Made by a program: the position numbers and the translations under genes
The notes under the pieces: generated by a model
Database searches by the model: none
What the model was told of the DNA's origin: nothing
The model's input: only the letters and a program-made list of their open reading frames with translations
From: Shigella phage pSs-1
Lineage: Viruses; Uroviricota; Caudoviricetes; Pantevenvirales
Assembly (NCBI RefSeq): GCF_000930595.1
Contig: NC_025829.1
Reading direction: 5' to 3' (one strand)
Length of the DNA: 64,000 bases
Shown: in pieces, positions 51,654 through 59,994 of the stretch
Numbering within the stretch: position 1 is the stretch's first letter
How the letters are laid out: the number at the start of each line of letters is the position of its first letter

Positions 51654-52675
51654 TAGTTCAGTGCATTTAGTGCATTGTTCAGTTTAGAACGTTGCTTTGT
51701 CAGATTTTGAACCCTTGACTGAGCTTGTTCTAACACCTTTTCAGCTTCTAGCACTTCATTGGTCGCTTTAACGAGTTCATCATCTACTGCCTTAAGAGAC
51801 TTCTCAATCGCGTCAGCGTGCCATTTTTCTACAGGTTTAAAATTTGAATTTTCAGTAGGAAGAAAACTCACTTTATTAAGTTTACATGCATCTATATTGC
51901 TTGAGCTATACATCCAAAATTTAGGATCGTTTGATGAGTAATTGGATAAATTTAAGTTATCTTGCACTTCCTGCTTTTTCTCTTGCGGGATTTCGTCCTT
52001 TCTCAAAAAATCGTATTTAAATGAAACGATCATATCAAGTTCATATGTTGTTGTGTCTAATTTAAATCGCTCAAAACGAGGTAAAATCTTAGACTGAACA
52101 GCGGCAACAACATCCATATACTTAAATGCTTCTGTCAACTGCGATTTAAGGCATTCGCAAATTGAAAGAGAATTTTTTGTATTAGGTTTAAAGCTAATTC
52201 GTGCAGTTCTGTTATTTTCTTTTAATGGTCTTACTTCCATCTGAAGAGTATAACCATCAAATTTCAGGTTCTTTAAGTTAATGTCAGAACCTTTTAATCG
52301 ACTAGCCGTCGACAAAATTTGCTTTAATTGTTTACGGAATAGAGCAATAAATCTCCATTCAATACGATAATGATTTGGATTAAAAAATCCAGATGATAAA
52401 TCAACCTTACTCTGACCAACGCCTTGAACAAATAGAGGATTTTTATAATCAATAGTTTTACAGAAATCGGTGAGCTGCTCACGAGCCGTCATTTGTGTAA
52501 TATACCCCGCTTTACTAAAATTACTCACCCATTCGCTGCTATTTAGATATTTAAAGTGATGAATAGCACGATTAACTTTATCAGGGTCTAAATTATTTTC
52601 GCACAAAAATGTCATAACATTACGAGTATCGCTGGCAGTACGAACCATATCTTCAATTTGAGAACGAGTTTTCAT
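51653..52675 (-). CDS. nrdC.x-type protein, paralog 3
   Basis: A 340-residue protein with the RFIALFRKQLKQILSTASRL core and a C-terminal coiled coil (VLEAEKVLEQAQSRVQNL). Function unknown. Confidence 0.75.
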   Translation of the reverse strand: MKTRSQIEDMVRTASDTRNVMTFLCENNLDPDKVNRAIHHFKYLNSSEWVSNFSKAGYITQMTAREQLTDFCKTIDYKNPLFVQGVGQSKVDLSSGFFNPNHYRIEWRFIALFRKQLKQILSTASRLKGSDINLKNLKFDGYTLQMEVRPLKENNRTARISFKPNTKNSLSICECLKSQLTEAFKYMDVVAAVQSKILPRFERFKLDTTTYELDMIVSFKYDFLRKDEIPQEKKQEVQDNLNLSNYSSNDPKFWMYSSSNIDACKLNKVSFLPTENSNFKPVEKWHADAIEKSLKAVDDELVKATNEVLEAEKVLEQAQSRVQNLTKQRSKLNNALNALN

Positions 52676-52683
52676 GGTGTTCC

Positions 52684-53574
52684 TTAAGATTTAAGTAAAT
52701 CAACAATTTTAATTAACTTTTCACGCTCAGATTTAGCTTTACTATTCAGTCCAGATAGTCTGAAAATTTCATCATCATATTGTTGAATAGAAATATTCAG
52801 CTCTTCAATCTGTTTATTAAAATAATCAATTTGTTCAGAATGTTTTTCGTTACTACGAACTGGTACAGGTGTCGTAGGCAATTTAGTTGAACTGGATTCA
52901 TCCGGGCGATAAATTAAAATACAACTTGAACCAATAGGGCATTTTGCACCAGATGAATATTCTAATGTTCCAGCTTCTTTTAAAACTTCAAAAGCTAAAC
53001 AGAGATGATGCCCCATATTAACATAATCTGTAGAGCGAGCTCTGATATAATAATCATCGCCACGAATACTAAATTTAAAGCATTTAAGGTCTTCTGTATT
53101 ATTGGTCTTAAAAATCATTTGTTTATCTAGACCTTTAGCTAATCGAGCGCCTAATGCTAATAATCGTCTTTGATTTTCCCATAAATCCGCAATCATTTGA
53201 TCGAATGATAATTTTGGCATCAGTCGACCATAAAGGTCATATCCTTTATTATAATTACGAAGGATTTCACTTGCATTAATACGAGACAATGCTCCAATTT
53301 TATTAAGGGCTTTCATAATGCGATTAGATAAACTCATTCCAGACCCATTTGTTCGCTGCAAATGTTTTTCTAATCCAAATCCAATATCAACTTTAAACTT
53401 ATCTAAAATTTCTGCATGAACATCTCTGTCAATAACATTCAAATCCAAAGTTGGGTTAAATCTATGAAAAAATTTATCTGGCTCTCCACGACGAAATACA
53501 GTCCATTCATTCATCATTTTTTTATTAACTAAAGATTTAATTACTGCATTGACATTATTAATTACTACTGACAT
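52684..53574 (-). CDS. nrdC.x-type protein, paralog 4
   Basis: A 296-residue protein (start MSVVINNVNAVIKS, after GAGGAAAAT). Core WENQRRLLALGARLAKG and a C-terminal coiled coil place it in the same family. Function unknown. Confidence 0.75.
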   Translation of the reverse strand: MSVVINNVNAVIKSLVNKKMMNEWTVFRRGEPDKFFHRFNPTLDLNVIDRDVHAEILDKFKVDIGFGLEKHLQRTNGSGMSLSNRIMKALNKIGALSRINASEILRNYNKGYDLYGRLMPKLSFDQMIADLWENQRRLLALGARLAKGLDKQMIFKTNNTEDLKCFKFSIRGDDYYIRARSTDYVNMGHHLCLAFEVLKEAGTLEYSSGAKCPIGSSCILIYRPDESSSTKLPTTPVPVRSNEKHSEQIDYFNKQIEELNISIQQYDDEIFRLSGLNSKAKSEREKLIKIVDLLKS

Positions 53575-53581
53575 ATTTTCC

Positions 53582-53983
53582 TCACTCAATTTTACTAATT
53601 ACGCGGAATAAGATTGAACAAACTATATAAGTACCACATATAGACTGAACTAATGCCATTCCAAAGAACCAAACAATATTATCAAACCATGTCTGTTTTA
53701 CGTCGAAAGGACGTAAACTTACAGTAATATTATCACCTTTTTCTATTGAAGAATACATCTCTGGGGAAATATATTCACTAAATCTATAGCCGTCTTTAAG
53801 TTCATATACGGCAATAAACGATAAACTAGACCCTTTTCCTTGTGTTCCTGTAATGGTATTAACTACAGTAACATCATAATCTTTATAGTGCATATAATCA
53901 TTAATTGCGTAATAACCATATGCAACTACTACACATAAACAACATATCAATAAATTCAATCTTTTAATTATCAACTGTTTCAT
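53582..53983 (-). CDS. nrdC.7: nrdC.7-position membrane protein
   Basis: A 133-residue protein with membrane helices at about 8-28 and 100-127 flanking a beta-rich domain, resembling DUF3592-type envelope proteins. Symbol by position. Confidence 0.65.
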   Translation of the reverse strand: MKQLIIKRLNLLICCLCVVVAYGYYAINDYMHYKDYDVTVVNTITGTQGKGSSLSFIAVYELKDGYRFSEYISPEMYSSIEKGDNITVSLRPFDVKQTWFDNIVWFFGMALVQSICGTYIVCSILFRVISKIE

Positions 53984-54012
53984 AATAATCTCAATTAAAA
54001 GGGCTTAGAACC

Positions 54013-54039
54013 ATTATACCATCCTTGGTATAAAGCGGT
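54013..54039 (-). promoter_or_regulatory. Possible mot promoter for nrdC.7
   Basis: A mot-like ACCGCTTTA at 54031-54039 and TATAAT at 54013-54018, 12 bp apart, with a TATACCA/TGGTATA palindrome between. Confidence 0.5.
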
Positions 54040-54566
54040 TATGCGAGTACCGTCTTTAACCGTTCTTCAAACTTCCGAAGAGTATTTTGGCGTTCAGCTC
54101 TTTGCTTTTTGTAAGTTTCAATACGCTCTGAAATGAGAGAGTATCGTTCATTTACTGATTCTTTCATAAAATCAGGAATTTCACGAGAAGCTTTAATCTC
54201 ATCAAATTTATCAATAACAGCTTGCTCTTCAGCAATTAAGTTATCATACATTAAAATATCTTTCTTGATGAACTCAATATCTTCTTGAGTTACACGAGAT
54301 AATTTAGATGCTTTATCCTTTTTGTACTGTTCGTTAGTATCACGAGACCAGTGTAATGTACGATTTTTATTCGTATTCTTGTAAATTTCTACAATACCAA
54401 TCTCATCAATAATAACGATCCAATTCCAACGGGATTTGTAAATTTGTCCTCCATCAACAGTGATTTCACCTCCGATTGAGATGTCATTAAAGAACTTGCT
54501 TTGTGCCTCAGATTTAAATTTACCATCGTTGTAATTTACCAAGTTGAAAATATCTTTAGCGTTCAT
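54039..54566 (-). CDS. nrdC.8-position coiled-coil protein
   Basis: A 175-residue protein. A beta-rich first half (WNWIVIIDEIGIVEIYKN) is followed by a long charged coiled coil from about 80 to 170. First on the transcript from the promoter at 54595. Function unknown. Confidence 0.65.
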   Translation of the reverse strand: MNAKDIFNLVNYNDGKFKSEAQSKFFNDISIGGEITVDGGQIYKSRWNWIVIIDEIGIVEIYKNTNKNRTLHWSRDTNEQYKKDKASKLSRVTQEDIEFIKKDILMYDNLIAEEQAVIDKFDEIKASREIPDFMKESVNERYSLISERIETYKKQRAERQNTLRKFEERLKTVLA

Positions 54567-54594
54567 TTTGTGTTCCTCCGTAGTTGATAGTTGT

Positions 54595-54624
54595 ATAGTA
54601 CCACAGAGGAACAGTCTTGTAAAC
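54595..54624 (-). promoter_or_regulatory. Early promoter
   Basis: GTTTAC at 54619-54624, TACTAT at 54595-54600, 18 bp. Leader and spacer copy those at 29730 and 3257. Confidence 0.9.
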
Positions 54625-54626
54625 CA

Positions 54627-54929
54627 CTAAAAGAAACTTCTTTCACAATTTTTTCCACTGAACCATGCACTTACCGCTTTCTTAGTCTCAGGAGCAGTGT
54701 TATCCATAAACCATTCAAAGGCAGCCTTTTTATGATTCTGGAGGGCTTCTCGGGCTTTAATCTGCTCACGGTCTATTAACACTAACATATGAGCCTTTCT
54801 TGTCACCATGGGCTTCTTATGATTTTTTGAATACTCCCAGTCATTTGTCCATCGCATTGTCGTTGCGAACTGAAATACTGCTTCTTTAATTTTAGTTTCG
54901 TAAATTTCACGAGCCTTTGAGTATAACAT
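54627..54929 (-). CDS. Basic helical protein (nrdC.9 position)
   Basis: A 100-residue basic protein (start MLYSKAREIYETK, after GGAGGTAG). The gap 54942-55030 holds only a possible 17-codon peptide, MTKRQFRNRLYGLPLKR, with a fair ribosome site. Function unknown. Confidence 0.65.
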   Translation of the reverse strand: MLYSKAREIYETKIKEAVFQFATTMRWTNDWEYSKNHKKPMVTRKAHMLVLIDREQIKAREALQNHKKAAFEWFMDNTAPETKKAVSAWFSGKNCERSFF

Positions 54930-55030
54930 CACTACCTCCATTCATCAGTTTAATTCTAGTCATCTTTTTAATGGCAGTCCATATAATCTATTTCTGAACT
55001 GCCTTTTTGTCATAGAAGTCCTCTTATGAA

Positions 55031-55999
55031 TTATTTCAAAAGAGTAACCTCAGCAATTTCTTCCCAACCGTTTTTGTCGGTCATAATAAAGTCAGCAAGA
55101 TAAAGAGCAGTACGCAGTGAAACATTGCGTAAACGATTAACATTAACTTTCATCCATGATAATGCTTTATAAGTTTCTTCATCAGAAAGACCGCGCTTTT
55201 GCATCATGTCAGTTGAAAGAATAACATCTTCAACCCTGACCATAATTTCTTCATTAGTGTGAACACCCAAATCTAAATAAACTGAGCGGGACACTAATGC
55301 TTGTAAATGTGGAGCAAGTTTAGTACCACGGTCTAATTCGCGGTCAATGTCAACGTTTGTGATAAAAACAATCGTTCCTTTAAATTCAAACTCACGCTCA
55401 ATGCCTTTTTCTTCTAAGTAAGAAGACGCAGTGCTCCAGCAGACTTTACGGGTCTCTCCGGTGTCCAGAGCAGCTTTTAGAAGATTAAGAATGTCCATAT
55501 CAGAGAAAACATCCACATCATCAATCAAAAGGACAGAATTCTCTTCACGATTATTCCAAAGCTGCTCATAAAGACCAATACCAGAGATTTTACCATTAAT
55601 GCTTTTATATTCAATGTATCCAATATCATTTGCTTTATTTAAAGCTTTATCTAAAGAATACGTTTTACCAATACCTGCTGCTCCTGAGATAATTAATGAA
55701 CGAATATTTCCGTTAATAATACCATTCGTCATCATTCCCATAACATTAAATCTTTTATTAATGCGGGTTTTCATATCTTCATACGATTCTTTAACTTCTT
55801 CAACTTTTACACCATCATATGAAATATCTGATTTGTAAACCCAAACACCGCGACGTTTACCGTCAATTTCAACAAAAACTTTACCATCTCCTTGTGCATC
55901 TACCGGAGCATTATCTGGGAACCATTCGCCTAAGAGCTCAAAAGTTCCAGAGATTTCTTTACCGAAGTAGATACCCTTATTGATAGTTACAGTTTTCAT
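55031..55999 (-). CDS. nrdC.10: nrdC.10 AAA ATPase
   Basis: A 322-residue AAA-type ATPase. A small beta domain (1-65) precedes Walker A SGAAGIGKTYS near 107, Walker B VLLIDDVDV near 155, and an arginine-rich C-terminal helical part. Substrate unknown. First gene after the promoter at 56034. Confidence 0.8.
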   Translation of the reverse strand: MKTVTINKGIYFGKEISGTFELLGEWFPDNAPVDAQGDGKVFVEIDGKRRGVWVYKSDISYDGVKVEEVKESYEDMKTRINKRFNVMGMMTNGIINGNIRSLIISGAAGIGKTYSLDKALNKANDIGYIEYKSINGKISGIGLYEQLWNNREENSVLLIDDVDVFSDMDILNLLKAALDTGETRKVCWSTASSYLEEKGIEREFEFKGTIVFITNVDIDRELDRGTKLAPHLQALVSRSVYLDLGVHTNEEIMVRVEDVILSTDMMQKRGLSDEETYKALSWMKVNVNRLRNVSLRTALYLADFIMTDKNGWEEIAEVTLLK

Positions 56000-56033
56000 T
56001 TTATTCTCCAAATCCGTATCAGTTGATAGTTGT

Positions 56034-56063
56034 ATAGTACCATAAAGCTTTATGCTTGTAAAC
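56034..56063 (-). promoter_or_regulatory. Early promoter for nrdC.10
   Basis: GTTTAC at 56058-56063, TACTAT at 56034-56039, 18 bp. Confidence 0.88.
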
Positions 56064-56092
56064 TGTTTTGTGAAAAAATTTTGAAATAAAAA

Positions 56093-56112
56093 AGGGAGCC
56101 CGAAGGCTCCCT
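56093..56112 (-). terminator. Terminator after nrdC.11
   Basis: AGGGAGCC-TTCG-GGCTCCCT then TTTTTT. The flank resembles the terminator at 11-40. Confidence 0.88.
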
Positions 56113-56113
56113 A

Positions 56114-57126
56114 TCATTTATAATAACTTCGATGGTTTTCAAGATAAACCCTCTCAAGGAAGTCATCCCAAAAACACATGTCTACTTTTTGCTGCATACC
56201 GTTCTTAGAAGCTTCAATGGATGCTGCTTCTACTTGATCGACCACATCTTCCAAAAACTCTTGAACAGTTTTAAATGGATGTTTACCCAACTTCACGTCG
56301 AGAATAAATGGAGCGTCTTGAAGTGGATAGACTAAGTCACCAGTTTTGTAAATTTCCAATAGTTGGAGTCCACCACGGCAAGCATGACTCAGAGCTTTCC
56401 AGTCAATGCCCTCATTCGCTTCAGCCTTACGAGCACGTCGCCGTATTCAGCATCAAGTTTATTCAAAGATTGCTTAAGCTCGATAAGAGAAAGCGTTGTT
56501 TGATATTTACGACCCAACACAGTGTAGAACGTTTGTGGGCCTGTTTTCTCATGATTATGGAATACCCATTCGCAGAACTCGTTCTCTGGAAGACGATGCT
56601 TAATATCTTCAACTTTAGTTCGACGCTGCTTAATGGAACCGTCTTCTTGGTAATCAACCCATTGCTCAGGGATTTGATTAACTACTTTCAATATATCACG
56701 TAATGCGGCCAAACGAGAACCTTTAACACCGTATTTAGAAGCTTGCTTGCGAACATATCCTAAGTAGGATTTCATGTTGGTCGTATAAAAACGAGAACGG
56801 TTGTCTTGAATAAACTTCCATACATCAGGCAAATCAGATTTAACTACTAGTTCCGGTGGAGTGTGGAGCATATCCAATGCTACAGTTTCACCATCTGCTG
56901 CTAATTTAAAGAAATACTTAAGACTGTATAGTTCATGGTCAATATCATCTTTAGTGTTTTTAGATGATGTGTTGTTAGTGTTTTTACTCATATGCTCTTT
57001 AACATTTCCAATAAGAATATCGCGAGCAGGAGGAACAAAGATTTCTTTAAAATCTACATCAGATTCTGGAGTAGAAGTTCCATAAAGATGACTACCAAAA
57101 TAGCTTTTCATTACTGTTTTCATCAT
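56114..57126 (-). pseudogene. nrdC.11: nrdC.11 nucleotidyltransferase-like gene, frameshifted
   Basis: The first frame (to 56389) encodes 245 residues with the nucleotidyltransferase signature GSHLYGTSTPESDVDF at about 11-26. It then reads out of frame to a TGA. A second frame, offset by -1, continues with sense (RARKAEANEGIDWKALSHAC, then GLQLLEIYKTGDLVYPLQD) to 56114 and has no good start of its own. Joined, the product would be about 337 residues. A one-base deletion near 56395-56448 explains this. Confidence 0.78.
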
Positions 57127-57596
57127 TCAGCCTTATATTCAATAACAGGACATACTTTAGCTTTACGCGCTTTTAAAAATTCGACGATAATAGATTTCTT
57201 GGGTTGAATAGGAGGTAAACCTTTATACGCCCTATCAATATTTTCTACATGTAAAGCATAATCCTTTTTCCATTTATAATCTTTATATTTTTCATGCAGT
57301 TGTGCAGGAATAACAAATGAACCAATAATAAGTAAAACAAGCAAAATGGCAAGTATAAATGCTGATGGAATAAGAGTCCATAAACTACCAAAAATAAGCC
57401 ATTTCTGCATGATTTCTGCACAGATAATAGTTAGACCTGCGAGTATAGTACATCCGAAAAAAGAAACGAAAAATGTAGGGATAACAATAGACCAAAAGTA
57501 TGCACACAGTGTCTTAGGTCGTTTCCATTCATCATTAAACAGTTTGAATAATTTATAGTGCCAAGAGTTTTCATTAATAATCATAATTATAATCAT
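57123..57596 (-). CDS. Multi-span membrane protein
   Basis: A 157-residue protein with three hydrophobic segments at about 32-110, then a basic tail. Starts at 57596 or at the next ATG, 57584. Overlaps genes on both sides by four bases. Function unknown. Confidence 0.7.
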   Translation of the reverse strand: MIIIMIINENSWHYKLFKLFNDEWKRPKTLCAYFWSIVIPTFFVSFFGCTILAGLTIICAEIMQKWLIFGSLWTLIPSAFILAILLVLLIIGSFVIPAQLHEKYKDYKWKKDYALHVENIDRAYKGLPPIQPKKSIIVEFLKARKAKVCPVIEYKAE

Positions 57597-58114
57597 CCTT
57601 TCATTGAAGGTGTAACAGTTGTTAAATACTTAATCATAGCTTCAGCTTCTGATTTTGATAATGAAATTTCTCCATTATTTTGACGAATAGAAATAAAATC
57701 CGGATGACGGTCACCACCAGCTTTTAAAACACACATATAAGTATCAGTTTCATCTTCAATATTTGAAATGATTGAAGCAGTTCCGCATGAATGTGGTTTT
57801 TGATAAATCAATGCAGCTTTTCTTCCACCGTTTGACTGTTCATAAACTTTTAACACATCAAACAAATCGCTTCTTTTATCAATAGCTAAGATGTTGTTTT
57901 CATCTTCAATGTTAAATCCTTCGGATACTTCATAAAGTGTCACCCATAAATCACCTATATCGATAGTAGCATTTCCTTTTCCACGACTTTCAAGAATGTG
58001 ACAAATTTTCTTAATTTCATCATAACTCATTTTAATAATATCATCTCCTTGACTAAGGAAGATGTCATTTTTAAATTCAACGCGAATTAAACCACTTCCA
58101 CTTGAAATAAACAT
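57593..58114 (-). CDS. Early protein, paralog of 58121-58654
   Basis: A 173-residue protein. GFNIEDENNILAI in the middle and SKSEAEAMIKYLTTVTPSM at the end match the next gene. Function unknown. Confidence 0.7.
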   Translation of the reverse strand: MFISSGSGLIRVEFKNDIFLSQGDDIIKMSYDEIKKICHILESRGKGNATIDIGDLWVTLYEVSEGFNIEDENNILAIDKRSDLFDVLKVYEQSNGGRKAALIYQKPHSCGTASIISNIEDETDTYMCVLKAGGDRHPDFISIRQNNGEISLSKSEAEAMIKYLTTVTPSMKG

Positions 58115-58120
58115 ATTTCC

Positions 58121-58654
58121 TCACTTTGAAATCATAGTTGGAATGACAGAATCAAGATAAGTCTTTAGCGCAATAGCTTCGTCTTTGGTAAATGTGACAA
58201 TATGCGATCGAAAATCATCAATTTGACGAATAGTTAAGACATCTCCATCTTCATAACATTTTGATACGTTTAAAACAGTTTCATCATTCTGATTGCAAGC
58301 GTTAGTAATAATAGCATTGCAATTTTTAAACCATTTTAAACTATGTTTTCTTTCATTAGAATAATAAAAATATTTAATCTTATCTATAAAACTGTCCCAA
58401 TGAATAACTGATAAACACATTGACTCGCTTTCAATATTAAATCCTGGGCATGAAGAATAAAAATGAATTTTATGCTCATCATTAATGCTTACAATTTTAT
58501 CAGTATAAGGATTTTCAATTTGGGTTAAATGAATGATTTCACTAGGCGTAAAATACATCATATCATCTTCTTGCGTCAAACGATACATATTATTTACTTT
58601 TTCTATAGCTAATTCACCAAAAAGTGAACTAACTTCTAGTACTAATCGTTTCAT
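58121..58654 (-). CDS. Early protein, paralog of 57593-58114
   Basis: A 177-residue protein (start MKRLVLEVSSL, after AAGGATTAAT). Shares GFNIESESMCLSV and TKDEAIALKTYLDSVIPTM with its neighbour. Function unknown. Confidence 0.7.
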   Translation of the reverse strand: MKRLVLEVSSLFGELAIEKVNNMYRLTQEDDMMYFTPSEIIHLTQIENPYTDKIVSINDEHKIHFYSSCPGFNIESESMCLSVIHWDSFIDKIKYFYYSNERKHSLKWFKNCNAIITNACNQNDETVLNVSKCYEDGDVLTIRQIDDFRSHIVTFTKDEAIALKTYLDSVIPTMISK

Positions 58655-58655
58655 A

Positions 58656-58934
58656 TTAATCCTTTTTATTGGCATGAATTTGTTTTAAAATTTTAGAGTA
58701 TTCCTTTGTATCAGATTTACGTACAATCGATACACTATAAGGCATACTATCGGTGTCTTTTATAAAACGTTCCAAATGACACTCTAACAAAATTTCTGGG
58801 TTATAAATCGTGTACATCAAATTACCTGTTGCTCCACGATATTGACAGATTTCTACTGATTGAGCGTCATTCCACAATTTTGTTAAGACTAAATCACCTA
58901 CTTCTAATTTCGGAAAGCTCACATTATTCACCAA
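58656..58934 (-). CDS. Small protein with non-ATG start
   Basis: About 90 residues (VNNVSFPKLEVGDLVLTKLW...), beta-rich at first, basic at the end. No ATG is available; TTG 58934 or GTG 58931 overlaps the end of the 19-codon gene, suggesting re-initiation. Function unknown. Confidence 0.55.
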   Translation of the reverse strand: MVNNVSFPKLEVGDLVLTKLWNDAQSVEICQYRGATGNLMYTIYNPEILLECHLERFIKDTDSMPYSVSIVRKSDTKEYSKILKQIHANKKD

Positions 58935-58983
58935 TTAAAGTTTCAATTAATTCTCTTAACTTAAAAGCTTGTTCACTTGTCAT
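58924..58983 (-). CDS. 19-residue peptide gene
   Basis: MTSEQAFKLRELIETLIGE with a strong AAAGGAG site. It overlaps the previous stop as TAATG and covers the start of the next gene, so it may act mainly as a coupling leader. Confidence 0.45.
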   Translation of the reverse strand: MTSEQAFKLRELIETLIGE

Positions 58984-59087
58984 TACATACTCCTTTGAAT
59001 AATATCAATAATATTGTTCACCAGATTATAAGTAAACATTGGGTAATTATATTGAATCATCACATACACAACAAACAAAACTTTCAT
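58983..59087 (-). CDS. Tiny protein after early promoter
   Basis: A 34-residue peptide (MKVLFVVYVMIQYNYPM...), ribosome site AAGGAGAAG. First gene after the promoter at 59116-59145. Function unknown. Confidence 0.5.
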   Translation of the reverse strand: MKVLFVVYVMIQYNYPMFTYNLVNNIIDIIQRSM

Positions 59088-59115
59088 TCTCTTCTCCTTG
59101 GCAGTTGACAAGATT

Positions 59116-59145
59116 ACTATATCATAACCTTGCCAACTTGTAAAC
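59116..59145 (-). promoter_or_regulatory. Early promoter
   Basis: GTTTAC at 59140-59145 and TATAGT at 59116-59121, 18 bp, just past the end of the 57-residue gene. Confidence 0.85.
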
Positions 59146-59147
59146 CA

Positions 59148-59321
59148 TTAAATGACGTTTTCAATAAAATTCTGAAGCTTTGTGTGAGCATCAACCATAA
59201 TTTTCATTTCTTCCTTTGCGAAAGCTGTACCTCTTTCTCGAGCAGAATACTCATAGTCAGAAACTGCATTAGCATATTCTTCAATTAGCTTCATTAAAAA
59301 CATCTGCTTTTCAGTTTTCAT
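59148..59321 (-). CDS. Small helical protein of a paralog family
   Basis: A 57-residue charged helical protein (MKTEKQMFLMKLIEEYAN...), overlapping the next upstream gene. Resembles the tk.1/tk.2 type. Confidence 0.6.
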   Translation of the reverse strand: MKTEKQMFLMKLIEEYANAVSDYEYSARERGTAFAKEEMKIMVDAHTKLQNFIENVI

Positions 59322-59505
59322 TATTCCACCTAATCATTTCAAGATATTGAACTAACTTAGCTTTGGATTTATCCAAATCCTTTTTAGCTGCTTCTATACC
59401 ATCGTATGAGTATCCTTCACAATGCTCAACTGCTAATTGATATGAATCTATTTCAACATCACGTGCTAATTTAATAATTTTTTCAAACTGTTCACGTGTT
59501 AGCAT
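59311..59505 (-). CDS. Small helical protein of a paralog family
   Basis: A 64-residue protein opening MLTREQFEKIIKLARDVE, close to the MITREQKNEILFLVGEI of tk.1. It ends with a DKSKAKLVQYLE helix. Function unknown. Confidence 0.65.
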   Translation of the reverse strand: MLTREQFEKIIKLARDVEIDSYQLAVEHCEGYSYDGIEAAKKDLDKSKAKLVQYLEMIRWNNEN

Positions 59506-59507
59506 AC

Positions 59508-59711
59508 TTAAACTCTCGTATTATGATCGATAATTTCATCAAGAAACATATCTAAAGCTTCTACAGCATTATCAACTTTAGCTTCAAATTTTTCAATACC
59601 TTTATTTGCAATGCCTGCCGAAAACCAAGCAAAGTCACTAAGTTCCTCATCTGCTTTGCGAATTAAAGCTACCAATTCTTTAATTTTATCTGCTTGTTCA
59701 ATTCTAGTCAT
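59508..59711 (-). CDS. Small helical protein of a paralog family
   Basis: A 67-residue protein (start [17 protein letters not shown]), same two-helix layout with an aromatic/Gly loop. Start overlaps the upstream stop. Function unknown. Confidence 0.65.
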   Translation of the reverse strand: MTRIEQADKIKELVALIRKADEELSDFAWFSAGIANKGIEKFEAKVDNAVEALDMFLDEIIDHNTRV

Positions 59712-59899
59712 TATTCCACCACATATGAAAGAGAGAATATTGCACACGCCATGTGAGTTGCAGCTTCATCACACATATCATAACGTTTCTTAAGAAGTTC
59801 TACAAGTTCTTCACTAATAACTTCATCCATGTCGACGAAAAAATCACCATTAATGATGACGTAGATATTTCCTTCTTGATTGAGTGCTTCAATTTTCAT
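59711..59899 (-). CDS. Small acidic early protein
   Basis: A 62-residue acidic protein (start [19 protein letters not shown], after GGAGAACAT). First gene of the promoter at 59928. Function unknown. Confidence 0.65.
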   Translation of the reverse strand: MKIEALNQEGNIYVIINGDFFVDMDEVISEELVELLKKRYDMCDEAATHMACAIFSLSYVVE

Positions 59900-59927
59900 G
59901 ATGTTCTCCTCTTTATCCGATAGTTGT

Positions 59928-59957
59928 ATAGTATCACAGCTCAAATGGAAAGTAAAC
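59928..59957 (-). promoter_or_regulatory. Early promoter
   Basis: GTTTAC at 59952-59957, TACTAT at 59928-59933, 18 bp. Adjacent sequence repeats the cassette at 20759. Confidence 0.87.
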
Positions 59958-59972
59958 CGGTAAAATGAAAAA

Positions 59973-59990
59973 AGTCTCCCGAAGGAGACT
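59973..59990 (-). terminator. Terminator of the rI transcript
   Basis: AGTCTCC-TTCG-GGAGACT then TTTTTT, five bases past the stop of the 128-residue gene. Confidence 0.9.
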
Positions 59991-59994
59991 AATG

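Noticed and set aside
56114-56359. Separate 81-residue gene
   Set aside because: It has only a TTG with no ribosome site, and the frame continues sensibly upstream into nrdC.11, so it is the broken gene's tail.
56389-56448. Programmed -1 frameshifting in nrdC.11
   Set aside because: No slippery heptamer or clear downstream RNA structure was seen in the overlap. Mutation or sequencing error is simpler.
59020-59040. GTAAAC at 59032 as an early promoter -35
   Set aside because: The nearest TATAAT-like hexamer directly adjoins it, without the 18 bp spacer seen elsewhere.
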